From: Marinobacter salicampi
GTDB lineage: Bacteria; Pseudomonadota; Gammaproteobacteria; Pseudomonadales; Oleiphilaceae
NCBI RefSeq assembly: GCF_011074795.1
Contig: NZ_JAAMPF010000036.1
Coordinates: 310,001 to 374,000 of the forward strand
Reading direction: 5' to 3'
Length of the DNA stretch: 64,000 nt
Below, piece by piece: positions 15,671 through 23,457 of the stretch (its first letter is position 1; every line of letters begins with the position of its first letter). The notes beneath the pieces were generated by a model, which had not been told where the DNA came from, did not search any database, and saw only the letters and a list, made by a program, of their open reading frames with translations. The translations under genes and the position numbers were made by a program.

Positions 15671-17026
15671 ATGGACCTGTCCTGTTTCAAAGCCTATGAC
15701 CTGCGCGGCCGAGTGCCGGATCAGCTCAACCCGAAGCTGGCTGAACTGATCGGCCGGGCCTATGTGGCCATTACCGGGGCCCGGAAAGTGATCGTTGGCT
15801 ACGACATCCGGCTTTCCAGCCCGGAAATCACCGATGCGCTCAGCTCCGGTCTGATGGCTGCAGGTGCTGATGTGTTCAATATCGGGCTGTGTGGTACAGA
15901 GCAGGTCTACTTTGCGACAAGCCATTACGACATGGACGGCGGCATCATGGTTACCGCCAGCCACAACCCCCGTGACCATAACGGTATGAAGATGGTTGGC
16001 CCCCAGTCGCGGCCGATCAGCTCCGATAACGGCCTCAACGATATCCGCGATCGTGTCCTGGAGCCCTTTGAAAACGCACCGGTGCAGGGACGCCACGAGA
16101 CCCTGGAGGTTGAGTCAGCCTATATCGATCACCTGCTGGGCTATGTTCAGGCCAAAGATCTGAAGCCCCTGAAGATTGTGGTCAACGCCGGTAATGGTGG
16201 GGCTGGGGTGGTTATCGATGCACTGGAGCCGCACTTGCCGTTTGAGTATGTTCGTGTTCATCACGAGCCTGACGGCAATTTTCCCAACGGCGTGCCCAAT
16301 CCTATCGTTGAGGAAAGCCGCGCTGTCACAGCCGAGGCCGTCATCTCGGAAAAAGCCGCCATGGGCATCGCCTGGGACGGGGATTACGACCGCTGCTTTT
16401 TCTTTGACGAGAACGGACGCTTTATCGAGGGCTACTACATCGTAGGGCTGCTTGCCGACCAGTTCCTGCGTAAGGCCGGTGGCGGCAAGATCATCCACGA
16501 CCCCCGCCTAACGTGGAATACCCTGGACCTGGTCAAGGCCGCAGGGGGCGAAGCCATCGAAAGCAAAACCGGACATGCATTCATCAAGCAGCGCATGCGG
16601 GATGAAGATGCCCTCTATGGGGGCGAGATGAGCGCCCATCATTATTTCCGGGACTTCGCCTACTGCGACAGCGGGATGATTCCCTGGCTGCTGGTGGCCG
16701 AGCGGCTGTGTCAATCCGGCCAGACCCTGTCGTCACTTATTGACGCGCGTATCGAAGCCTACCCGGCCAGCGGTGAGATCAACCGGACCATTCAGGATCC
16801 GCCCAAGGTGATTGCAGCCATTGAGGAGCGTTACGGTGCGGATGCCCTGTCTGTCAGTCATGTGGATGGGGTGAGTATTGAATTTGAATCCTGGCGGTTC
16901 AATCTGCGCATGTCGAACACCGAACCCGTGGTTCGCCTGAACGTTGAGGCCCGTGCCGACATTCCCTTGATGAAAGCCAAAACAGAAGAGTTGTTGGCGG
17001 AGATGGCGCGACTGGACAAGACCTGA
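15671..17026 (+). CDS. cpsG: Phosphomannomutase/phosphoglucomutase family enzyme
   Basis: A 451-residue alpha-D-phosphohexomutase. The phosphoserine loop TASHNP has Ser97, the metal loop is DGDYDRC, and the sugar-binding GGEMSAHH and the phosphate-binding FNLRMSNTEP segments are all present. It likely interconverts mannose-6-phosphate and mannose-1-phosphate for surface polysaccharide or nucleotide sugars. Whether it also acts on glucose phosphates (as AlgC does) cannot be decided. AGGAG precedes the ATG. Confidence 0.9.
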   Translation: MDLSCFKAYDLRGRVPDQLNPKLAELIGRAYVAITGARKVIVGYDIRLSSPEITDALSSGLMAAGADVFNIGLCGTEQVYFATSHYDMDGGIMVTASHNPRDHNGMKMVGPQSRPISSDNGLNDIRDRVLEPFENAPVQGRHETLEVESAYIDHLLGYVQAKDLKPLKIVVNAGNGGAGVVIDALEPHLPFEYVRVHHEPDGNFPNGVPNPIVEESRAVTAEAVISEKAAMGIAWDGDYDRCFFFDENGRFIEGYYIVGLLADQFLRKAGGGKIIHDPRLTWNTLDLVKAAGGEAIESKTGHAFIKQRMRDEDALYGGEMSAHHYFRDFAYCDSGMIPWLLVAERLCQSGQTLSSLIDARIEAYPASGEINRTIQDPPKVIAAIEERYGADALSVSHVDGVSIEFESWRFNLRMSNTEPVVRLNVEARADIPLMKAKTEELLAEMARLDKT

Positions 17027-17035
17027 CCCGAGCTG

Positions 17036-17060
17036 CCGCTGGCACCTGTGCCAGCGGTTT
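17036..17060 (+). terminator. Intrinsic terminator after the phosphohexomutase
   Basis: CCGCTGGCA-CCTG-TGCCAGCGG forms a perfect 9-bp stem with a 4-nt loop, followed by TTT and a moderately T-rich tail. Confidence 0.7.
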
Positions 17061-17104
17061 ACTTGCTGTATGTCACTATTTCTTTAAGCCCGCCTTGCAG
17101 ACCA

Positions 17105-18238
17105 TTACAGCCAGTCGTTAAGCATCACACCGATACCTATACGCTGGATGCGTTGGTTGTAGTCGATCAGGCTCTCACCGTAACCGTTGTAATACTGGAC
17201 ATAGCCTTTGAGCGCTTCGCCTATGGGGAAGCTGTAGCCAAGTTCGAAGGATGTTTTGTTATCACCGCGCAGGTTATTGCGAAGTTTCAGGGACAGCGTA
17301 TTCTCCTCGTTCCACTTATACACGGTCCATAAATCGCCGTGACCCAGGTAGCGCTCAATATCCGGATTGTCGTCTTCACTGTCGCTTTCAGGAATACGGT
17401 ACCAGGGCGCCAGGACGAACAGCCAGCGATTGTAGCTGTAAGTCACCTGGCTGGTGATCCGATTCCAGCTGCGGGACTGGGGTTCAGATTTACCGTTCGA
17501 CTGGTGGCTGATACCCAGGGCCACGGTATTGAGAGTGCCGGGTCCAATGTCGAAGTTGGTCTCGTAGCGGGCAAACAGCTCCGGCTCATAGTTGGTTTCT
17601 CGGAACGGCTTGGAATTGTCCGTGTTGAACAGCTGCCAGAAAGAAAGCTGGGTATAACCGAACCAGAGCGTCGTGCGATCGTCGAATATCCCGGTCAGTA
17701 GAGGTACCTTGAAGCTGATCTGGTATTTGGCTTCCGTGTTCTCCAGGTCTGCATCGTAGTCAGTTTCGCCCAGACGCGGCGAGTTTGGGGTCTGGTTGGG
17801 CTCATGGGCATAGGTGAGCGGCATGATGTACGTGGGCCGGTGAGTCACAAAGCTCCCGTTAAAAGAGAACAGCGCTTTCTCAGCAGCGACGTAGCGATTG
17901 ATCAGGGCCTTGACCACGCCGCTGTCCTCATCATCCGCCTCACGACCATCCTCACCAGGGGTGTCGTCCGAAGATTCGGCATCACTCTCGTCGGAGAATC
18001 CGAGGGTTTCGGTGGCCTCTTCGGCAGCGTCAACCGATTCATCGGTGGCGTTGTCCTGGGCAGTCTGGGGGTCAATCACGGCGTCATAGCAGCTCAGGCG
18101 TTTGACACCATCCGTTATCAAGGCGCAGTCCTCGATTCTGATGGTTTCAAGGTCTGCCTCTGGATTTTCCTGTCCGGTCGCGACCACTGGACTCAGGGCA
18201 GTTAACGCCCATACGACAAAAGCTTTGTTCGAGGCCAT
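17105..18238 (-). CDS. pldA: Outer-membrane phospholipase A
   Basis: A 377-residue PldA-type phospholipase. After a signal peptide comes an acidic, Asp/Glu/Ser-rich stretch (about residues 55-105) and then the 12-strand barrel domain. The catalytic His-Ser motif lies in GISHQSNGKSEPQSRSWNRI. The C-terminal IGIGVMLNDWL ends as outer-membrane barrels do. The enzyme hydrolyses mislocalised phospholipids in the outer leaflet and is activated by dimerisation with calcium. The acidic N-terminal extension is longer than in E. coli PldA. Confidence 0.92.
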   Translation of the reverse strand: MASNKAFVVWALTALSPVVATGQENPEADLETIRIEDCALITDGVKRLSCYDAVIDPQTAQDNATDESVDAAEEATETLGFSDESDAESSDDTPGEDGREADDEDSGVVKALINRYVAAEKALFSFNGSFVTHRPTYIMPLTYAHEPNQTPNSPRLGETDYDADLENTEAKYQISFKVPLLTGIFDDRTTLWFGYTQLSFWQLFNTDNSKPFRETNYEPELFARYETNFDIGPGTLNTVALGISHQSNGKSEPQSRSWNRITSQVTYSYNRWLFVLAPWYRIPESDSEDDNPDIERYLGHGDLWTVYKWNEENTLSLKLRNNLRGDNKTSFELGYSFPIGEALKGYVQYYNGYGESLIDYNQRIQRIGIGVMLNDWL

Positions 18239-18276
18239 CTAGCCAAATACTCCGGTAAAAATCGGGGACGGGACAA

Positions 18277-18618
18277 TCAGCTCATGCTAAGCCAGGTGCG
18301 TGCGATACCAAAGGCCCAAATACCTAATAGCGTCAAGGTCAAAAGTCCGAAAGTGATCTTGTGGCGAAGCTGCCCCTGACCTCCGGCCTCGGATACCCAG
18401 CGCAAGTACATCAGCGCCAGGAAAGACAGAAACACCACGAGGCTTGCAGTGGCGGGTATCAGCAGCCAACCCTGGCTGATGGCATCGCCGCCCTCAGCCA
18501 CCCGGCTGAGAATCACCATTGAGCTTACGAGAATGGCCAGCGCACTGAATTCGCTTATCAGCAGGGGCTTGCGCCACCGTAGGATGCCGGAATGGCCGTC
18601 GGTTTTATGCTCAACCAT
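18277..18618 (-). CDS. Small membrane protein, unknown function
   Basis: A 113-residue protein with three hydrophobic helices and no family that I recognise. I chose the internal ATG at 18618 (MVEHKTDG) because AGGG lies 8 bases upstream, whereas the more distal ATG at 18666 has no ribosome site. It is on the same strand as pldA, upstream of it by 38 bp, so the two may be transcribed together. Confidence 0.6.
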   Translation of the reverse strand: MVEHKTDGHSGILRWRKPLLISEFSALAILVSSMVILSRVAEGGDAISQGWLLIPATASLVVFLSFLALMYLRWVSEAGGQGQLRHKITFGLLTLTLLGIWAFGIARTWLSMS

Positions 18619-18838
18619 TTTTTCAACCCTGTGTCGGCCATGGCTTACTAAGTAGAGTTTGGGCATTATGGTAGCGGTTTCGGCCCATCAGCGTTACCCC
18701 ATGGGTACGAATTAATGCCACAGCAAGATTACGGAAAGCGAAAAAAAAGGCCCAAACCGGTGCTTTGGTTTTTTTGCCCTGTCGCAGCCGCTATAATGCG
18801 GCAACAGTTTTTATAACGCTCTGATGCGAGGTGTACTT

Positions 18839-19264
18839 GTGAACACAATGAAAGCCATGGCAGCACTAGTGCTTGGTTTCAGTTTGACCGCGGGCGTTGC
18901 CCTGGCAGCTGTAGAAGACGAGATCCGGGCGCGGATTGCGCCGATTGGCGATGTGTGTGTTGAAGGTGAAGACTGCGGCGATATCGCCACCGCCGATGCA
19001 CCGGCTGCAGCCAGTGATGAACCTCGCTCCGGTGATGAAGTCTATGCCTCCGCCTGTCAGGCCTGTCACACGACCGGCGCAGCAGGAGCACCGAAAATCG
19101 GTGAGCAGTCGGCGTGGGCGGATCGGGTTGAAAAAGGTCGCGATACGCTGGTAACTCATGCGGTCGAAGGCTTTAATGCCATGCCGGCCATGGGCGGCTG
19201 CGGCAGCTGTTCCGAGGAAGAGATCGAGAAGGCAGTCGATCACATGCTCAGCCAGCTGGAGTAA
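18839..19264 (+). CDS. Cytochrome c5-type c-type cytochrome
   Basis: A 141-residue exported monoheme cytochrome. An N-terminal signal peptide ends near ALAA. The heme site is CQACH and the axial Met is in MPAMGGCGSC, where the extra Cys pair is typical of cytochrome c5. A short Ala/Asp-rich linker with one more Cys pair (CVEGEDC) precedes the heme domain. It probably carries electrons in the periplasm. GTG 18839 is chosen because GAGGT lies 6 bases upstream; ATG 18824 and 18848 are alternatives. Confidence 0.88.
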   Translation: MNTMKAMAALVLGFSLTAGVALAAVEDEIRARIAPIGDVCVEGEDCGDIATADAPAAASDEPRSGDEVYASACQACHTTGAAGAPKIGEQSAWADRVEKGRDTLVTHAVEGFNAMPAMGGCGSCSEEEIEKAVDHMLSQLE

Positions 19265-19347
19265 CTGTACCGGGCCTTCCGACGGTCACCGGTTCATCTG
19301 AAGCCGGTCAGGCGCAGGCTCGAATAGGCTGGCTGCGTTGATGAAGA

Positions 19348-19379
19348 AACCAGCACTTTGCAGTGCTGGTTTTTATTTT
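19348..19379 (+). terminator. Intrinsic terminator after cytochrome c5
   Basis: AACCAGCAC-N6-GTGCTGGTT gives a perfect 9-bp stem, followed by TTTATTTT. Confidence 0.88.
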
Positions 19380-19418
19380 GCCTCAACAAAAACAGACCCC
19401 AGCCGTAATAAAGCCGGG

Positions 19419-21437
19419 TCAGCCCCCGAGATCGCCCAGTAGCGCACTGAGAGTGGCCTTGCCCTTTTTCTGGTTTGCTTCCACATCCAGGTCGCCCATG
19501 CCTTCCCACTTTACGTCTTCTTCCGGTAGTTCATCCAGAAAGCGGCTGGGAATGGTTTCCAGTTTCTCACCGTACTGTCGGCGCTGGGCCGCGTAAGTCA
19601 GGGTCAGGGTTTCCCGTGCCCGGGTGATACCGACGTACATCAGCCGGCGCTCTTCTTCGATGTTGCCTTCTTCAATGCTGCTGCGATGGGGCAGTATTTC
19701 CTCTTCAAGGCCCATGATAAATACATGGGGAAACTCCAGGCCTTTTGATGCGTGCAGGGTCAGCAGCTGGACCTTGTCACTGTCGTCCTCTTCCTCGCGC
19801 TGCTCCATCAGGTCCCGGAGGATCAGCTTGCTGATGGCGTCTTCAATGCCGATCTCATCTGCCGTGCCCTTGCCGTCGTCAATCATTCGCCGGATCGACT
19901 CCACCAGGTACCAGATATTCTCCATGCGACGTTCGGCCTGCTTGGGCGACCCCGCGTGCTGGTGCAGCCATTCCTCATACTCGATGTCGGTGAATAGCTG
20001 TTTGATCACCGGTACCGGGTCTTCCTGATGCAGGCGCTGACAGGTACGGTCGACCCAGTCCGAGAACCGGCGCAGGCGATCCAGGCCTTTTTCGGTAACG
20101 TGGGTCTCGGCTCCCATGTCTGACAGGGCGCGGAACAGGCTGACGTCTCTGGCGCGGGCATAGTGGCTGAGCTGCTCCAGGGTTCGGGGGCCGATTTCCC
20201 GCCGGGGTACGTTCACTACACGAAGGAAGGCAGCGTCGTCGTTGGGGTTCACCAGCAGCCGCAGGTAGCCCATGGCATCCTTGATTTCGTTACGGGCGAA
20301 AAATGACTGTCCCCCTGAAATCCGGTAGGGAATCTGGTAGGCCTGGAGCTTCACCTCCAGCAGCCGGGCTTGGTGATTACCCCGGTAAAGTACGGCAAAG
20401 TCCCGGAAGGCGAGCCCTTTTTTCAGCTTCTGGTCGAGAATCTCGGTGGCGATGCGCTCGGCTTCGGCGTCTTCGTTGCGACACCGGACAATGCGGATCT
20501 CGTCACCAATGGTGTGGTCGCTCCAGAGGGCCTTCTCGAACACATGGGGATTGTTGGCGATGACCGTGTTGGCGCTGCGCAGTATTCGGCCTGTGGAGCG
20601 GTAATTCTGCTCCAATTTGGTGATCTTGAGGCTGGGAAAGTCCTCCTTGAGCTGGGCCAGGTTTTCAGGCCGGGCACCGCGCCAGGCGTAGATGGACTGG
20701 TCATCATCGCCGACCACCGTAAAGGCAGCCCGGCCTGCCACTAGCAATTTCACGAGTTCGTACTGGCACAGGTTGGTGTCCTGGTATTCGTCCACCAGCA
20801 GGTAGCGGATCTTGCGCCGCCACTTTTCCAGCACCTCCGGCTGATTCCTGAACAGTTGCACCGGCAGCAGGATCAGGTCATCAAAATCCACCGCATTGTA
20901 CGCCTTGAGATACTCCACATAGCGGGCATAGACCAGGGCGATTCTCTGCTCCCGCTCATCCGCGGCCTTGCTGCGAGCCTCCGATGGTCCTCGCATGGCG
21001 TTCTTCCAGCTGGAAATGGTCATCTGGATATCAGCGAGTTCGTCGCCAGCATCGGCGCTGGCCTCCCGCATCATCAGGTCCTGAAGAAGCGCTTTGGCGT
21101 CATCGGCATCGAAAATGGAAAAGCCGGGATGGTAGCCCACATGGCTGTGTTCCTCGCGGATGATGTTAAGGCCCAGGTTGTGAAATGTCGAAACCGTCAG
21201 GCCGCGCGCCAGTTTGCGATCCACCAGATGTCCCACCCGCTCTTTCATCTCTCTGGCGGCTTTGTTCGTAAAGGTGAGGGCAGCTATATGGCGGCCGGGA
21301 ATGCCGACTTTCTCGATCAGGTACGCCATCTTGCGCGTGATCACGCTGGTCTTGCCGCTGCCCGCTCCGGCAAGAACCAGCAGCGGGCCATCGACGTAGC
21401 GAACGGCTTCATGCTGACGGGGATTGAGTTTATTCAC
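19419..21437 (-). CDS. rep: ATP-dependent DNA helicase Rep
   Basis: A 672-residue SF1A helicase, nearly the same length as E. coli Rep. The Q motif (LNPRQHEAV), Walker A AGAGSGKT (residues 23-30), DEYQDTN Walker B, GDDDQSIYAWRGA and the late motif VQLLTLHASKGLEF are all intact. Rep unwinds DNA 3' to 5' and helps the replisome pass bound proteins. The length and the DDDQSIYAWRGA form favour Rep over UvrD. A monocistronic minus-strand gene. Confidence 0.95.
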   Translation of the reverse strand: MNKLNPRQHEAVRYVDGPLLVLAGAGSGKTSVITRKMAYLIEKVGIPGRHIAALTFTNKAAREMKERVGHLVDRKLARGLTVSTFHNLGLNIIREEHSHVGYHPGFSIFDADDAKALLQDLMMREASADAGDELADIQMTISSWKNAMRGPSEARSKAADEREQRIALVYARYVEYLKAYNAVDFDDLILLPVQLFRNQPEVLEKWRRKIRYLLVDEYQDTNLCQYELVKLLVAGRAAFTVVGDDDQSIYAWRGARPENLAQLKEDFPSLKITKLEQNYRSTGRILRSANTVIANNPHVFEKALWSDHTIGDEIRIVRCRNEDAEAERIATEILDQKLKKGLAFRDFAVLYRGNHQARLLEVKLQAYQIPYRISGGQSFFARNEIKDAMGYLRLLVNPNDDAAFLRVVNVPRREIGPRTLEQLSHYARARDVSLFRALSDMGAETHVTEKGLDRLRRFSDWVDRTCQRLHQEDPVPVIKQLFTDIEYEEWLHQHAGSPKQAERRMENIWYLVESIRRMIDDGKGTADEIGIEDAISKLILRDLMEQREEEDDSDKVQLLTLHASKGLEFPHVFIMGLEEEILPHRSSIEEGNIEEERRLMYVGITRARETLTLTYAAQRRQYGEKLETIPSRFLDELPEEDVKWEGMGDLDVEANQKKGKATLSALLGDLGG

Positions 21438-21529
21438 AAACGACCTGCTGTTGTATGACCGGGGCTAGGGTATTCTACATCACCTCGGCTTTGCTGTACG
21501 TTGCCTGTCGATCGTCTATCCTTGGATGG

Positions 21530-21556
21530 TGACTTATGTGACTTATGTGACTTATG
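21530..21556. repeat. TGACTTATG tandem repeat, three copies
   Basis: Three exact 9-bp copies in the intergenic space between rep and the divergent GGDEF-EAL gene, about 80 bp before the latter's start. Confidence 0.9.
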
Positions 21557-21633
21557 AGTCAGTCGGAGCCGAGACAGACTGGAACCTGACGTATTTCCTG
21601 TAACTTTCCGAAAGGACGCGGACTGGCACACCC

Positions 21634-23370
21634 ATGAACGAAACCCTGGATCCCATGAACCGTAGCAGTGTGCGAGTACTGGTTCTGACACCGGAACATA
21701 CCGATTATCTCTGGTATGTTGCGATGCTTCGTAATGATCATGAGATACTCCCGGACCTTACCTGGTGTCCGGATCTGATTGACTGCGATGACCTGGTGCG
21801 CAACGCCCATTTCGATGTGATTCTCTGGGACTGTTGCCTACACGGCGGCTCCGAGCTGGCCTTCCTGCAATATCTGACAGTCTCCAGCGGCGACAAGCCC
21901 ATACTGGCACTCGGGGCTGATAGCGAGGCCCTGCGAACGCCAGAGATGCTCATTAACGGTGCCGCTGATTATCTGCGCAAAGGCAGCCTGGAAGCCTGGG
22001 GGCTCGGCCGGTCGGTTCGATGCCTCTGGTACCGGCAGCAGGTAGCAGACTCGACCCAGGGCCAGCTGGGTGCCGAGGTGGCCAGTGGCTTCATCAACCG
22101 GGACCTGTTTTTCGATCGGCTACAGCAGGCCCTGTTGCGGGCTGAACGAAGCGGCCATCGGCTGGCACTGCTCCATATCAATCTGGACGATTTTCGGGCG
22201 ATCAATGAGAACCTGGGCTACCAGATGGGCGATCAACTGATCCTCAAGGTGGCGGAACGGCTACGCCAGGTATTGCGACGGGTGGACTCACTGATGCGCA
22301 TCGGTGGCGACGAGTTCGCCATCATCATTGAAAAGGTGGAGGATTCCCTCGACATCACCCAGATCATCCGCAAGGTGGTCGGTGTGCTCGGTGATCCCAT
22401 TGTGGTGGACGGACACAGTGTCGTTGTCAGTGCAAGCCTCGGGGTGGCCACTTTTCCGGAAGCGGGAGATACGCCGGAAACTCTTCTGCGCCGGGCCAAC
22501 CGGGCCATGTTCGAGGCCAAGCGCGACACCGGTACGAGTTACCGTTTCTATAACAAGCAATTGCACATTACCGCAGGCCGTCAGCTCAAGCTGGAGGCGG
22601 ACCTGCGCAATGCCCTGCGTGGTCGCGAGCTGGAGCTGTACTACCAGCCCCGGATCGACCTGACCACGGAAGAGGTCAGGGGGGTGGAGTGTCTGCTGCG
22701 CTGGAATCACCCGGACGGCCACCTGATTCCTCCGGATGAGTTCATACCCGCTGCCGAGCGTAGCGGCCTCATCGTTCCGATCGGCTACTGGGTAATCGAA
22801 CAGGCCTGTGCGCGGCTGCGCGATGCCGCCAACCTTGGTCATCCCGGCCTTGTGTTCGCGGTCAACCTGTCGTTCCGGCAGTTCCACGACCGCAAGATGA
22901 CCGAAACCATCTTCCGCATTATCTACAACGCCAACGTTGATACCAGCCTGCTGGAACTGGAGTTGACCGAAAGCGCCATGATGCATGATCCGGAATACGC
23001 ACAGCGCTGCCTACGGGAGCTGAACCAGCTGGGGATCAGCTTCGCGCTGGATGACTTTGGCACCGGCTACTCTTCCCTGAGCAACCTCCAGCACCTGCCG
23101 ATATCCCTGGTCAAGATCGACAAGTCCTTTGTCCAGGAGCTGGGCGCCTCCGGTGACGCCGAACATATCATCCGCGCCATCATCAGCCTGGCCCACAGCC
23201 TGCAAATGAGCGTTGTGGCAGAGGGTGTCGAGACCGAAGGCCAGCTCGAGTTCCTGCGCCAGCAGCAGTGCGACGAGGTGCAGGGCTATTACTACGCCCG
23301 ACCCATGCCGTGGGACGACCTGGTGGAATTCCTTGACGCACGCAATCGCCTCGCTTGCCTGCAGCAATAA
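21634..23370 (+). CDS. Receiver-like/GGDEF/EAL protein
   Basis: A 578-residue cyclic-di-GMP turnover protein. Residues 12-125 resemble a response-regulator receiver: Asp66 (ILWDCCLHGG) is where phosphorylation occurs and ADYLRKG gives the conserved Lys, but the acidic pair at the N terminus is absent (LTPEH). The GGDEF motif is intact at 224-228, with an I-site RRVD at 215-218. The EAL motif reads ECL (352-354), while LELTES, DDFGTG (473-478), KIDKSF and EGVE are intact. A bifunctional enzyme or an EAL-active protein controlled by GGDEF is likely. tex follows after 87 bp on the same strand. Confidence 0.9.
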   Translation: MNETLDPMNRSSVRVLVLTPEHTDYLWYVAMLRNDHEILPDLTWCPDLIDCDDLVRNAHFDVILWDCCLHGGSELAFLQYLTVSSGDKPILALGADSEALRTPEMLINGAADYLRKGSLEAWGLGRSVRCLWYRQQVADSTQGQLGAEVASGFINRDLFFDRLQQALLRAERSGHRLALLHINLDDFRAINENLGYQMGDQLILKVAERLRQVLRRVDSLMRIGGDEFAIIIEKVEDSLDITQIIRKVVGVLGDPIVVDGHSVVVSASLGVATFPEAGDTPETLLRRANRAMFEAKRDTGTSYRFYNKQLHITAGRQLKLEADLRNALRGRELELYYQPRIDLTTEEVRGVECLLRWNHPDGHLIPPDEFIPAAERSGLIVPIGYWVIEQACARLRDAANLGHPGLVFAVNLSFRQFHDRKMTETIFRIIYNANVDTSLLELELTESAMMHDPEYAQRCLRELNQLGISFALDDFGTGYSSLSNLQHLPISLVKIDKSFVQELGASGDAEHIIRAIISLAHSLQMSVVAEGVETEGQLEFLRQQQCDEVQGYYYARPMPWDDLVEFLDARNRLACLQQ

Positions 23371-23457
23371 GCCGCTGTACCTTTGCCCATTGATTTCACA
23401 GAGCGGAGGTTTCTTCATGCCCGATCGCTTCCATGACCGCAAGACAGACGAGGTTGC

